Shown here piece after piece: positions 20,974 through 34,439 of a stretch of 64,000 nucleotides of DNA. The stretch spans positions 32,040,508-32,104,507 of the forward strand of contig NC_088776.1 of NCBI RefSeq assembly GCF_954871325.1, given 5' to 3'. Under the pieces are notes generated by a model. The model searched no databases. It was not told where the DNA came from and saw nothing but the letters and a program-made list of their open reading frames with translations. Position numbers and translations under genes: made by a program. The DNA comes from Gordionus sp. m RMFG-2023 (lineage: Eukaryota > Nematomorpha > Gordioida > Chordodea > Parachordodidae). Each line of letters opens with the position of its first letter. Positions within the stretch are counted from its first letter, which is position 1.

Positions 20974-23149
20974 TTATGAAAGACATATTAAGAATATATC
21001 CCTTGAAAAGCTCGGCTCCATCCATTTTTTTCAATTCCTTGCAAGCTCCCCTCTTTCTACGACATCTATCTTGTTGAAATTTGTGCAGTGCGTGAGCCAT
21101 GGCATAAACAGCATCAATAATAAATTGAGTTTTTCCTTCTTGCATATAATTGGAGTCATCGATGACTTGATTCCAATCACAAATTTTTCTCATTCGAATA
21201 TTTTTAACAGTCGATTCTGTGTTTTGAAATAATCCTACACTTGGAATATTAGTTAGAGCTCTTTTTATTTTTTGCAATACACCTTTAAATTTTTGTATAC
21301 ATAGAAATCGCTTAGGAAATTTATGACATTCGGATAATATATTTATTAATGGTAAATGCATTTTTGAGGAATCGATATTGCCTGATATGTATGATTGTCT
21401 CATATTAGAGCCCTCTTTTTTTAAATCTTTGATATTTAGAAGATATAGTTGCGATTTGTAAAAGCTCAGCAAAGAATTTTGAATAGGTTTACTCTCGAAA
21501 TTGCTCTTATTTGAAGTTTTATTCAAAAAATTATATCTAGATAATAACGCAAATGAATGCTTCACATTTAGCTTATCATTGTAAAGGATCTCTCTTTTTA
21601 TCTTTGTTTGATTAATACTATAATAGGAATTTTTAAGATCTAAATCACAATTAAACTGTTGCTCCCAAAATTCAATTAGCCAAGGTGCCCCACTTCTCCA
21701 TATTTTATCAACAGCTTTGAAGTTAGATGGGTGTAGTCTTTTAAAATAAGTATCAAACCCTGGAATTCGGTTTGATTGTAGTTCTATAGTTATAGCCCCA
21801 TGAGCAACCTCCTCCCTGCCTCTAACAACCAATTCTTCACGTCCCCATCCATCTCCGGATATCAAAACAAAATCGTTTTTAAGCTGAGATCTTTTCATGG
21901 CCTTTAAAAAATCTGCCGCATCTTCAATTTTTAAGAATAGAATTATAACTTTAGCGTTGGGCTTCTCGTTTAAGCTTTTGAGAATGATATCAAAATCGAT
22001 TGGTTTTGCATTCATGGGTATTTTGACCGGTACGGCTACACATATGTTTTTCTTTTTTGCTTCAGCATTAAATGAATCTATACCTGATTCCCCATAATCT
22101 CCCTGACTAGCGACAGTCGAAACATACGTCCAGCCTAACATGACGGATATATCAACCATAGCCCGAGCCTGATATTGATCGGGAGGTACTGTTCTAGCAA
22201 AATAATCATAACGAGATTTATCACTCAGTACACTGCTCGTCGAGGCATAACTTATTTGGGGAATTTTAAAGAGCCTCAACAAATTCGCCACTTGAATGCT
22301 AACCCCACTATACGAGCCCCCAATGACACCCAGCACTGGCGTTGGTAATTTTTTATATCTGGGTGCCGATCCATCAGTGCATATCAAATTTCCACCTACT
22401 AGGGAGTTAGCTTCGTCGCCTTCCTCTCCAAATTCATCCTCAGAAGTAAATCGGGAATCATTATGGCGCTCACTCATGTTACTAATTATGATTTTACTTG
22501 AAATAATATCCTTTCCAGAACCTGGTAAATTGTGTAACGACTGTTTATCAATCTGGATATTGCTAGTATTTGTTGATGACACGTTTTTACTTTTATCTAG
22601 ATGTTGTCTGCCTACCTCAGCTGCCTGAGTCTCTAATAAGCTCATTTTGACCCGTACAAATTCGAGAGATTGATTCAAGGCATAATTCTCTCTGGCGCAG
22701 GTATCGAGTATGTTGACGCCCAATTTAATGCCAGGCAATAGGTTTGTGTCATTATTAATCAATTCTACTGCATAGAGCATGGCCATAAACCTTTGTATCC
22801 CCCTTTCTACATTTATGTTTCCACAGGGAGCCTCATCGTTGCCTTTGAGATGAATTGGGAAAAGTCCTCCAAGGATAATGTCACCTGGATATTTTAAGGC
22901 AACGGCTTCCGCCATAAATATATTGAAATACAACATCTTTTCATTTATGTCACGAAGTAAACTAATGAATCTGTCTAAGTATTGATAAACTGTTGACATA
23001 GAATTCGACATAGGACCAGGAAGTATAGCGAAAAATATCATAATTGTCATAATTAACATTATAAATATTATAGTATTGAAAATAAGGAGATAAGAAATAC
23101 GATTTTTGTAAACGCGTTCCCTAAAAGGAATATTATAAAAACAAGTCAT
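20974..23149 (-). CDS. Metabotropic glutamate receptor, group II-like: ligand-binding domain exon (partial)
   Basis: This exon encodes the extracellular Venus-flytrap domain of a class C GPCR that senses glutamate at synapses. It starts with ILGGLFPIHLKG (residues 92-103) and keeps RGIQR (116-120), whose two arginines correspond to the carboxylate-binding pair of mGlu2/3. It also has PGIKLGVNILDTC, GVIGGSYSGVSIQVANLLRLF, QISYASTS (298-305), DKSRYDYFARTVPPD, Y352 in GDYGESG and D433 in SGDGWG, all close to group II receptors. The end reads QFIIDAVYAMAHALH and ELFKGYILNMSF, which is where family members reach an exon boundary. A GT follows at 20972-20973, and the frame runs on to a stop near 20927. 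Residues 20-43 are hydrophobic, a late signal or anchor segment. Two extra blocks (about 175-255 and 502-655) exceed known members. The cysteine-rich and seven-helix exons are not seen. An in-frame stop precedes the chosen Met; TTTATTTCAG at about 23211-23220 may be a 5'-UTR splice acceptor. Confidence 0.9.
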
Positions 23150-23220
23150 ATTTGCTGGGCATCTATTAATAAAATTAGTCCATAACTAGATTTAGTGGGG
23201 CATCTAAGATCTGAAATAAA

Positions 23221-26049
23221 TTTTAAATCATATATTAATATAGTTATTAAATCTTCCCAAAAAGTGAGGTTTATTAAAAGACATTTAGTAATAATCTAAT
23301 TTTTCTACAGTTTAAAAAAAATATAATCCTAAAAATATGCCTACATATAACTATATATAACTAAATAATAAATACATTTTCAATTTTATTATCATTTATA
23401 ATGAGACCTAAGAATTATTTGTTTACCACACAAAAAAATTACATAAAAATTTTTTAAAAAATTGAAATATAATTTTTTTACATATTTTTTTACATATTTT
23501 TTTAATAAATTTGATTGATTAAAATGTTATACAAAACAATAATAATTGTAATTTTAGATGATTCATGAATAGATAATTTAAGTGCATATTAAATTTATAG
23601 TTATTATTGATGAACTTAATTACCTGTCTAATTGGATTCATTTAGCATTCAATTAAATGTTAGTTTTATCCGACAATATAAAGATATTTTGTCCAAACCT
23701 GAAAATTCATTATTTCATAATATTATGTAAATGAAATTTTTACGTTTTGTTACACTTGTAAATGTTTTATAAATGCAAATTTTTTTCGGAAATTTTTAAC
23801 TTTTATTTTTTTAATAATAATAGAATCTGAATGAAAATAAAATGAGAAATCAATAAGGATAAAATTATATAAAAATTTGCTTTGCATAAAATTGAGAAGA
23901 AATAACATTAAGATATAATATATAGATGTAAAATATTAATAACGTAATAAATACACTAGTTCATGAAAAGGGAATTTTTTTCTAATTCATAGACTAAAAA
24001 AGATAAGTTCATATTAAAATCTATATTAAAAAAATTAAATTGTGAGGTTTACGAAAAAAATTTCTTTATAGATCAATATAAAATGTATTCGAGTTTTTTA
24101 TACATCATTCTTTCAAATTAGTCTTTCTTACTGCCTATTATAATGAACCAATTATTCAAGGTCCAAAGTTCTGTTAAGAATGATGAAAACCTATCTAATT
24201 AGTTATTTTTTATACTTTTTAAAGAATTTTATAACAGTTTTAATTTTTAAATTTACATTTCGCTCAGTATGCAACATAATAGGGCCCCACCGATCTAAAT
24301 CTAAAACCGAACCTAACCGGGATTTATCAATTTTAAAAAATAATTAGAAAAAAAATTTTGAAAAAGTCTGCTGCCATATTTTTAAGATGATTAAATTTTA
24401 AAACTAATTCATATATGCAAAATGGACTTTTGAGATGGATGTATTTAGTTAAAATAATTTCAATTTCAAAATAAATTAATTTTATATATTGGTTATGGTA
24501 CAATTCTATTTTTTGAATTAAGTTCATTTTTTATTTTTTTAAAAAAAAGTTAAGTTTCTAATGTTTAAAAAAATTTACTATCTGTATATTTATACCAATA
24601 TTTTGTAATCAATCCAGACAATTTTATTATGTCTCTTCATAATTTAAAGATTCCTAAATTTTATTTATATTTAAAAAAATCATTGAATATTATTTCAAAA
24701 AAATTAACGGCTTAATTCCTAACGGTTACTCTATTCTTTATTTAATGGCTATAAGAATTTATTATAAAAATAAGAGCTTTAAATACAGTCATGTATAAGA
24801 ATACTTTGTTTTTAAATAGGAAAAATCGAAGTTTAGATATTATATATACTTATAGATTATTTAAGATTAAGATGGATTAGAAGAAGAAAAAATTAAATAG
24901 CAATATAATGTTGATATTATACTTAAGTTAATATATTTTACATATTCTACTATTAGTTTTCACATGACCTATATTTTAGATAATATATATTATATTCCAT
25001 TTATAAGGATATTAGAGTATGACAGTTTTTGATTATTCATATAGTAAAATATTTAATTTTAAAAGTCTATTATATATATAGGCAACCTTCGATTATCTTT
25101 AGAATATTCGCGAAAAGAACTGATTTGGGCATCATGATTCATGAGCCATGAGCGACAAAAATATTTTGCTAAAATTTTTACAAATCTAAAATAAATTGAT
25201 AAACAAGGCAGAACAAATTCAATAAAGTCGTAAAACTTAAGATGCTCTTCTATCAGCTAAGTAATATTTTGCCTGGGGAAAATAATTGTGTTCCAAATTG
25301 GAGTAAGCTTGAGGTTATAATATTTGTATACAATTTTACTTTTTTAACATAATATTAATTTATTAATGTTTAAACTTACTTATTAACAATGTATAATTAA
25401 TAGAAGTCTCATAAACTATACATTAATTTAATAGGAAAAAATTGGAAGATATTATACAACACTAAGAGATCTTATGTTTTAAAAAGAATCTTTAAAATAT
25501 TGACTAAGTAAAGTTGTTTAAATTAACAAATAAAAACTGAATCTTGATGCTCAAATTAGAAGTTTCTATATAACATATCATTTACACTATTCTATAGAGT
25601 AATAATATATATGTTACATATATGTAGAATCTTTAATATATAAAAATAATACAATGTTGAAAAAAAGGCAACTTAATATGATTTATAATATATTATTATA
25701 TGTATTTATCATTATTTATTTTATAAATTAAATTCAATCTATTCGTAATGTAACAGTAATTTTTCAATAATAGAAAACAATATAAGCTAAGGAGTACTAT
25801 TTTAGTGAGGGAAAAGATATCAAAGATTAAATATTATATGAATTTGGCGGTTCCTAAGTTCGTTTTATTTTTAAAAACGTATTTCTGTTTACACCAGTTT
25901 ATTCAGAATATGAACTAGAACACTTTTGTTTGCTATAACTGTGTACTAGGTAATTTTTTGAAAAAGCTTAATAACCATGCAAAACTCTTTATTTAATGTG
26001 CCTTATTTTTCTTAATATATGTTTATAAAAATAGAGTGAAAATTGGGCA
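23221..26049. other. AT-rich DNA upstream of the mGluR exon
   Basis: No promoter, exon or element could be supported. Near 24280, TAGGGCCCCACC and nearby AACCGAACCTAACCGGG resemble decayed hAT MITE ends such as that at 58456. Confidence 0.45.
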
Positions 26050-26057
26050 GTAAATAG

Positions 26058-27642
26058 CAGAGTTGTTTGGTAGCTATAGCTAATAGCGGCTACTTTTTTG
26101 TAATTATTTAATTTTTTAGCGCGCTACTTTTTTTGAAAGTAGCTAAGTAGCTGCTACTTCGCTACTTTTAAAAAATATAATGAAGGTAAGTATAAACATG
26201 AAAATTTAAATATAATATCATGATTATAATTTTTATGATTTATTATTTAATTTTGAAATTAAAATATAACTTCAATTTGTAATTTATATTTTCATTTGTG
26301 TTATAAACCTAAATCATGGGTTAATAATTTAAAATGTCATCGCCTATGGATATCCAAATCGTTGTAAGTGATTCAAACAATGATATTAATGAAATGGAGT
26401 TACCATGGGAAGAAAATGTTCTTAATAGCTATAAAACAAATTTCCCATTCCCTAGATTTGAAATTTTTTTAAATAAATATATAACCAAAACTGGTTTCAA
26501 ATTTATTTGTTTAAAATGTAAAAAAAAATATTTCCCCAAATCAATCCTGTAGCTATAACCTCAAGAAACACCTAAAGGTAAATTGTCATTTTTACATTCT
26601 AATAATATTTATTTTATAAGTTCATGAGTTTTAAGGAAATGGAGAAACATCTAAATAATTTTATAGGCGACTCTACATCCAAAAAGACTAATTCAATTCA
26701 AACCAAATTAATTAATAATGCAAATGACAATCAGAAATCGGCTGATAAAGTTATTGTTGATTTTATAATTTATACAGTTCAGCCAATGTCCTTAGTTGAT
26801 AATCCATCATTTACCATGATGATTAAAACTCTATCCCCCTGTTACAACAATTTTATGCCGCCAGACACTAATGAATAAAATAGCAGATAACTTTAAAATG
26901 ATGAAAGATGCTCTAATAGTTGAGTTATCAGAGATATCATATATATGAACCACGGGAGATAGTTGAAAACATAACAGAAGGTAAAAACTTATTTATATTT
27001 ATAAATTGATCTGATTAAATATTTTTGAGCTTAATTGGGAATCACAGGCCATTGATTAGACCCTAGAACTTTAAAAAGAAGATCTGTGGCATTAGCCCTC
27101 AAAATGATAATAGGATGCCAGACATACGATGTACTTGCAAATAAAATTATTGATAATCTATCTTTTTTTTAAAAAAATAATTTTATTAAAACTTTTATTA
27201 ATATATGTATATAAGATTAAATACGACCTTACCCTCAAGTGCTAGTGTCGAGAGATTATTTAATCAGGCAAAACTTATACTTTCTGATCGTCGCTTTAGA
27301 CTTGGGGATGATAATATTGAAATGATTTTATTATTAAAATGCAACAATTTACCATAAATATTTATTTTTATTACATAAATTTTTTTATAATTAAAACTAA
27401 CTATATTTTAATATTTATAAATGTTGATTTTTATATACTATACAATAACATTATAAGCAAAAAATAAAAAATTTGTTTGTAAATTTTTTTTATAAAAAGT
27501 AGCTAAAGCTACTTTAAATAAATAGTAGCTAATAACGAGCTACTTTTTTTGACAAATAGCGATCGCGGTAGCGCGCTACTTTTTTTAACAAATTACGATA
27601 GCGGTAGCGCGCTACTTTTAAAAGTAGCGTTTAACAACTCTG
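26058..27642 (+). mobile_element. Internally deleted hAT element with TAGCGCGCTAC subterminal repeats
   Basis: Ends are CAGAGTTGTT (left, 26058) and AACAACTCTG (right, 27642), a perfect 10-bp inverted repeat. The flanks GTAAATAG and GTAAGTAT are an 8-bp duplication with two mismatches, so the insertion is moderately old. Both ends carry many GTAGC / GTAGCGCGCTAC motifs (the 12-mer is self-complementary), including a direct duplication of about 40 bp at 27550-27620. Inside, the N- and C-terminal parts of a hAT transposase remain, but the catalytic middle is gone. Relatives of its right end occur at 52372-52695 and 54885-54935. Confidence 0.88.
26334..27357 (+). pseudogene. hAT transposase relic: BED finger and dimerisation domain, core deleted
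   Basis: The first ORF (26334-26552) ends in FICLKCKKKYFPKS and continues in a shifted frame as CSYNLKKHLK, a BED-type zinc finger (C-x2-C ... H). AAAGGTAAAT at about 26576 looks like a splice donor, with the next coding piece from about 26624: VDFIIYTVQPMSLVDNPSF, which matches the family's DFI....P.S.VE.P.F block. After a gap, 27200-27357 reads in one frame LPSSASVERLFNQAKLILS and then DRRFRLG...NIEMILLLKCN, the hAT C-terminal dimerisation domain, ending in a stop. Around 400 residues of the catalytic core are missing, so it cannot be active. Confidence 0.85.
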
Positions 27643-27650
27643 GTAAGTAT

Positions 27651-29394
27651 GTATTTAAAAGAATTATAATGGTAATGATCTGTGTAGAAATAAGTGCAAT
27701 CTTTGAAATAATTTATTTAAGGAAAGAGAAAAAAAATGGTCTGATGACTTTCTATAAACTGACTTTTAAAAAATAGTTTTAAATTTAAGCTTTTATAAAT
27801 ATTCTTATATCCAATAAAGAGCGCAGGACTTGTTTACATAGCATTTTGATTATTTCTTAGGCCGAAATTTATTTGCTATTCGAAAGTTCAGGTCTCTTTT
27901 ATAAAGTTAATTTTGATCAACTAGCATAAAAATTATACATATTTTAATTTAAAAAATTACCATATCAGTTGGCTGACATTGTAAGAATTCCATATTTAAG
28001 AATTATTTTGCTTGTTTAGTCTATGCCCATTAAATTTTATAATTATCTTAAAATATTTCATTAAATACAATATGATTGTTAATATTGTGGGAATTCATTA
28101 TTATTTAAGGAGATACTTCTTTTTTAATGAATCCGGGGTATGGCTTAGCAAGAAGATTAGATAGGACAAGAGATAGATAGATGATACTAAGCTATTTTAT
28201 AATAGATACAGTTAGCCTTATATATCAAAATTATGGTTGAATGAAGCTATGTTTGAAACAACTAAAGTCTCAACTTGACACTTTCACTCTTAATATATGA
28301 CTATGACATAATTATTAATCCTTGTGTTCTTCCCTCGCATTAAAACTCGTTTTCTAAAAAAAATGGAGACCTTGATTATTATTATTTAAAAAATTAATAA
28401 ACGGATATAAGGCGTGCGACAGTGAGTGGTTATCATAAATATGGATTAATTTTTAAATGGGGATCTTCTTTGAGAAAAAACACCTGTCTTTTTAACACAA
28501 GGCGGATAAGAAATTATGGAGTGCCGTGGTTGACAATAAATCAGTGGAGATATGCCTAATCGAATATGTTAATTAGTGCGCAGATAATTTGCTTATGAGT
28601 AGCTAATTGAAAGTGTTATGGCTAAAGTAAGAATATTTAAGTATGATTTGATTATGAACCTATTAGCCCAAATATCATGCTGATATTTATATAGGAAAAT
28701 ATTTTTATGAGGAGGGAAGTATTTGGGAATATTTTGAATTTAGAGAAGATATATAAAATTTTATTAGGAACATCTTAGAATTCAGCTTGTTGTGATAATT
28801 TAAGGGACGAAATAGGTTTTATCACCCGGCCTAGGTAAAATAACGTTATTATTAGTGTACCAGCTTTGGATCGTCAGGATTAACTAAATCTTAAATAAAT
28901 GTTAGCCCAATAATTTTATACCAATTGCTTTTGAGAAAAATTGGAATGAATAATATATTAATGTAATTGTTTATCTATATAAACATTTATATAATTTTTT
29001 TTATTAAAAACTAGACATCATATTAATATAGCTTAAAATTATCAGGTTAAAAATTATATTAAAAAATTTCAATTATTTTAAAAAATTTTATTTATTTCTT
29101 AATAAATAATTGTTGTCATGATGGCATAGATCCGTTGATGGATAAGAAGTTAGATCTGTATTTTTCTAGAAATTTTATCTGACTGTGATAAAATTTTCCC
29201 TAAGGTCACCGTGTTAGTAGTAAGTTTTATTCCTAAAGTTTTTAGGAAAAGTGATATTTCATTGCAAAAGTTCCACAGTGAAATTTTTCCGAATAAATTT
29301 TTTTAAATGTATAAATATTATTTTTAAAAAAATCAGTCCTAAGGCCTTTAAAGGGTTGGCCTATAATCTCACAATAAATTTAATGGAGGTAAGC
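27651..29394. other. AT-rich DNA, no gene seen
   Basis: No exon or bounded element recognised. Confidence 0.45.
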
Positions 29395-29460
29395 TACCCA
29401 AAAGCCTTGTCACACCTATAAGCTAATAACTGAGCTATATTTCGCCCACACCGTGGAAAA
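29395..29460 (-). repeat. Possible tRNA-derived SINE head
   Basis: On the minus strand the segment contains GGGCGAAATATAGCTCAGTTATTAGC, which resembles an acceptor stem start and a D-arm/A-box (TAGCTCAGT). The B-box region (GGGTAGCTTACCTCC) is poor. No tail or duplication was found. This is a weak call. Confidence 0.3.
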
Positions 29461-32400
29461 AAAATAATCTTGATAAGCGAATTTTATAAAAATTAAAATG
29501 AAAAGATAATAAATCTGGACTTGTAAAGGTAAATTGAATAAATCGTATAAAAGATTTAGATTAAAAATAACAAAATGAAAATGTTGTAGAATTTAAAAAG
29601 ATGTCTAACTCAAAATTTTGAAGTCAATTATATAAATAGACTGGATAATTGAAAGATTGTTTTGTTTTTAATTATTTATTTTAAAAATAAATTTAGAGAT
29701 AAATAAAATTTTATAAAAATTTTTATCATCTTTGCCTATAATTTCTATGAATTTGATTAACCTTATAACCAAATATTATATAAAAGATTTTTATATTTTA
29801 TTTTGAAATAAAATATTTAACACAAGATAGCGTTAAAGCATTTTTAGAATGCAAAATATATTAAAAATCTAGTTTTTGACAGGATATAAAATATAAAGAA
29901 TCGATAATGCCAATCTCATTTACTCCACAAAGGAAAAAGTAAAAAAATTAAAAACTTAGTTTTGAACCGGGTAAAAGTTATAGGTAGGATAATTTTATTA
30001 AACCGTTATAGGCATTTAAAATTGATTAGCGGTGTTAATTTAATTTACTCCACAATAAAAAATAAAATTTTTTAAGTAACTCAGTTTTAGATGATTAAAA
30101 CTTTTGGGAGTAGTATAATTTCTACTATCAAATATTATAGACTAGCATTAGTAACAATGTTTTTTTGAAGACTGTGCCTTTCCCGAAAAGTAGAGTATCC
30201 TTTAAAATATTTTGGATAAATAACCTTATATTAACATTTTTATGATGAAATAAAAAATTAACATTATAGGCTTAAATATGTGATATATAAATTACGTATG
30301 TTTTAGTGGAGCCAACGATATTTTTTTTAAAGAATTTACAAGAGAATAAGTATTAAATGTTGCACCTTTTTAGTGGATGTATATGCTATTTATTTTTTCA
30401 AAATCATCCAGATGAAAAAAATTGCTAATTATTTTATTTAACAAACTAACAAACCAAATCAACGAGAATCTGGTAAATATCAAATTTTTTTAATTATAAG
30501 AGTAATCCCAAATAAAATTACTAAAATATAATGGTTCGGATATTGGCCTTATCCACACTTCAGATTTTCCTCGTTGAATATTATCAACTGCATTGCCAAG
30601 AAAATGCGAATGAGAACTATAAATAATATTATCAGCCTTCAATCTAAGTTTCCATTCTAGTAGAGGAATCAACAATCTTCATTGAAATCTAGATTGTGAT
30701 CCGTTTTAGAGAATTTACGATATGGAATAATTAGGGGCCATTATGTGAAAATTACAAAACTAAGGAGAAAATTTTAACAAACTTTGGCAGATGCTAATTT
30801 TTTATGCTTTGATATATGATCATCGGCTTCTATCACGGCGGGAGTACTGTGGCATAACCAGGATTTATGAGAAGGTGCCCAATATTTTAAAAATTTTTCG
30901 CAGCCTTTGCCTACGAGTTTTTGCTTCAAAATCTAACTGCTTTACGTAAATATAAAAAATAATTTTTTTGGTATTGCTTAACTTTTATAATAATTATATC
31001 AAATATATATTTAATTTATATGCAAACAAAAATCCCATCTTAAAAATCAAGATGTTAATTAATAATGTGTTTTATTGCTAAAAGGTAAAATCGCGAAAAA
31101 TAAAAATTGCAGTATAAAAAATGATATGAATTGTATCAACCGAAGCTCCACCCGCCTGATCCGATCTAAGCCTTGGGTTCGAACATTGAAGATTTTTTCT
31201 CAGGCACTGGTCGGGCCATAAAATTTATTCGAGATTATGAGTTAAAAATAATATTTGATCATTAATTTAAAATTTAATTATTATCAATTTATATTTTTCA
31301 TCATGAGTATAATTAACCCTAGGGGCAAATATATTATGTACTTTACTCCCAAATTTTTATAGACATAAAGATATAATATAAGTAATATCTATCACAAAAA
31401 TGTTTCACTCCAAGACATTCAATTGATAATTTAAAAAAAAACATTTATCTATGTTTCATAATTAAATATTAAGATATTTTTGTTAAAGGAAGTAAACAAA
31501 TACATATTATAAATACTATGTAATAGTTCATTAGTAATATCTATATTTATATTTAAAAAATATTATTTTTCAAAGAATTTATATTCAAAAACCAACTTAT
31601 GGTAATCGAAAAATCATTCGCTTTGTGAATATTCTATAATATATTCATATTATTATGTTGCCCATTCATTCATTCTGATTTTTATTATATAATTAAGCCG
31701 CAAAACAGCAACATTTAAAAAGTCATAGATTGCAGAGTTGAAAAATATTTTTATCTATATCATATCAATAATTTTAGCTATAAAATATAAATAGTTTGAT
31801 AAATGATTGATTTAATTTTGGAAGATGTGTTAAAACTGTTTATTCTACATTTTAACAGTGAAGCAATTGAAAAACAGAAAAATATATAATAAATTGTATA
31901 AAAATATTTTGTTTAAATTACTTGATATAATATCTTGAATTCTCAGAAATCCTAATCCCCGGACAAAATTACAATTTCCCTATAAATACCCCAGAAATAA
32001 AAGAAAAAAGACAAAAATCCCTTAAATAATCTTCGAAATTAGAAAATGGTATAACAATTTAATCTAAACCCTTTTATAATATATAGCAACCCTACCCCAA
32101 ATCTAGTGACCCTTTAACCGCAACCTTCCCTAAACTCGTTCAAGAGTTTAATACCAAACCTCTGAACCGCACTTGCCACTTAAATAATTATAAACAAAAA
32201 TTTGTGATTTTTGGCCTTTTCCATTTTTCAGTTTTTGCCCAGGGTAATATTATGTGGGGATTTGTTCGAATAGCCTTATTTTGTAATATAAGAATTGTTT
32301 CCAAAATAATTTTAACATCAGATAACAATTATTAGAAATAATAATATGAAAACAACAAAAATAATTACTAAATATTTAAAAAACATACAAATTAACGTTA

Positions 32401-33128
32401 TAATTAGCATATAAATTACTAAATAATTAGCCAATATTTTTTTCATAATTTTAAGAATAACCATTAATATTTTATAAATCTGTTTTGTGTTATGGTGAAA
32501 TAATATACTTCCTATTTTTAAATTTAGCCTTCCAGATAAAATTATTTCTTACAATATAGCTTTTTTTTTCCATAGATGGCTTGATCTTTAAGATTTGTAT
32601 AATAGGAAATTAGGTTTAAGTAATCTCGTTTTCATATATCCTCGCTCGACTGTTAGCTTCTTAATTAATGATGACTGCAATTTATTTTTTTTTTCAAATT
32701 TTAATAAATTATGAAAATCATAATTTGGCATTTACTAACAAATCAAGATGGCACCATTGCTTCACTTTATTCTGGGAAATTTATAATTTTGGCACATAAG
32801 CATAGATTTGGTATTACTATATACTGCATAACAACCACCTCTTTTTTAAGTATGACTCTTTAGCCATGTTGTATTGATCAAAATATCAAATAAATGACGT
32901 TATTTAGTAGTTTCAATGATTGTTATAAAAATTATTTTCTTTTAGCTATATGTAAAAATAATTCAATTTTAAAATTTGATTTTATTGGAACCCGCTAGGT
33001 TTTATAATTATGTCATTTTGGTTTTATTCTTTAAATGATTTTATAGAAATATCTAAAATATGAAGTATATGAGGGTTAAAAATCTATTATATGTTTTTCA
33101 GCTGGCTAGTTTATACAATTTCAATTTA
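29461..33128. other. AT-rich DNA with a few repeat scraps
   Basis: Near 30851, CTGTGGCATAACCAGGATTT is a decayed end of the GGCGTAGCCAGGATTT family. Near 31185, GGGTTCGAAC matches a B box but has no A box at the right distance. A 61-residue ORF on the minus strand at 30490-30675 is of fair composition but I do not recognise it. Confidence 0.4.
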
Positions 33129-33136
33129 TTGTAAAT

Positions 33137-33484
33137 TAGTGATCTGTATCGGGCCTAATTTTTCAAGCCCTACCCGGCCCGAAATCTTTTTTATAAAGTT
33201 TTGCCCGGCCCAGCCCGAACCCGAATTTTTTTTAAAAAAATTTTGCCGGCCCGGCCCGAATTTATTTAAATATAGAAATTAATTAAACGATATATGTTAT
33301 TTGGCGTCTACTTCTATAAATAAAATCACATAATTTTTACATAAAAAATTCAACATAAAATTGATAAATTTAGATATATTTTAAAATATTTCTAAGGCCC
33401 GACCCGACCGGGCCCGAATTATCTTAAAAAATATTAGCCGAAGCCGGGCCGGGTAAGGGCCGGGCCTACTTTTGCAGATTTCTA
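33137..33484. mobile_element. hAT MITE with GGCCCGGCCCGAA subterminal repeats (348 bp)
   Basis: Flanked by an exact 8-bp duplication TTGTAAAT (33129-33136 and 33485-33492). Termini are TAGTGATCTGTA and TAGAAATCTGCA (right end, reverse complement), a 12-bp inverted repeat with three mismatches. TAG at the tips is typical of Ac-like hAT elements. Each end carries several copies of CCCGGCCCGAA facing inward, strikingly GC-rich in this AT-rich DNA. No coding sequence, so it is non-autonomous. The clean duplication suggests recent insertion. Confidence 0.9.
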
Positions 33485-33492
33485 TTGTAAAT

Positions 33493-34430
33493 TACCAGTC
33501 AGTAGAAATGTTTTGCTAGATATAAATTATATATTATGGTCTATATTATTAATTTTAATATAAATTCAAAAATAGGTTTTTAAGAAATTAATGGCTAAAA
33601 AATATATTTTACATAAGTAATACCAGGCACTCCTGTATCTTCTATGTGAATGACACTATTATCCTTCCTCCAAATCAAAATTAGCAAAAATAAAAAATCC
33701 AAATTAGAATATTTATCCCTCCTCTACCTCTCTCTTCCCTATTTCAATGGCGATCTTGCATAACCCCCCCCGCCCACATCCCCCTCTTCAATTTTAAGGT
33801 AGGAGTGCCTAAATAATACGATAATTTTTATATTATGAAAAAACCAGAATTTGGAAAAAAATGATTTCATCTTAAAAAATTTTTATTGCATGAAAATTAC
33901 AAAAGATTTACTTATAAGTTTCAAAATATATTTGGAATTATAAAGTCAAATTTTATCAAAAATTTTAAAAGATTTTGTTCAAAAATTTTGAAGATTCGAT
34001 AGGACATCGCATTTTTAATTAAATTTTTTAACTACAATTAATCTACTCTATTTGGTGTTCTTAATTAATTATATGCTAACTCATATAACAAGGGATAAGG
34101 GGATTTAGTGGGTGGTGGGGGGGGGGGAGATCATCAGTGGCTTAGAGGATGTAAAGTCTTGCATATATGTTTTATCGATTTGTAAAACTTTTAATAGTAA
34201 GGAAACTAATATGGTGGGGCAACTGATATAATAATATAACTTAGATCTATATCAAACTTCTTAAAAATATAAAATGATCATTGATTTTCTAATAAAGAAT
34301 GCCTATCAAGACTCTGGACACTATGTCTGTTTATTTCAGATATGCAAAGTGTAAAGATTTGAATATCACTTCACTAGGTAATGATTTTGTCAACTATACT
34401 GTACTATGCAGTAGTAATAATGGATAGATG
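33493..34430. other. AT-rich DNA, no gene seen
   Basis: Includes a G11 tract at 34117-34127. No supported exon. Confidence 0.45.
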
Positions 34431-34439
34431 AATGATTGG

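Noticed and set aside
21897-22628. Plus-strand ORFs of 66 and 110 residues
   Set aside because: Antisense shadows of the mGluR exon.
31135-31230. tRNA gene or SINE with B box GGGTTCGAAC
   Set aside because: No A box at tRNA spacing and no cloverleaf could be drawn.
33091-33282. 63-residue ORF at the GGCCCGG-rich segment
   Set aside because: It lies in the end of a hAT MITE and is explained by the subterminal repeats.
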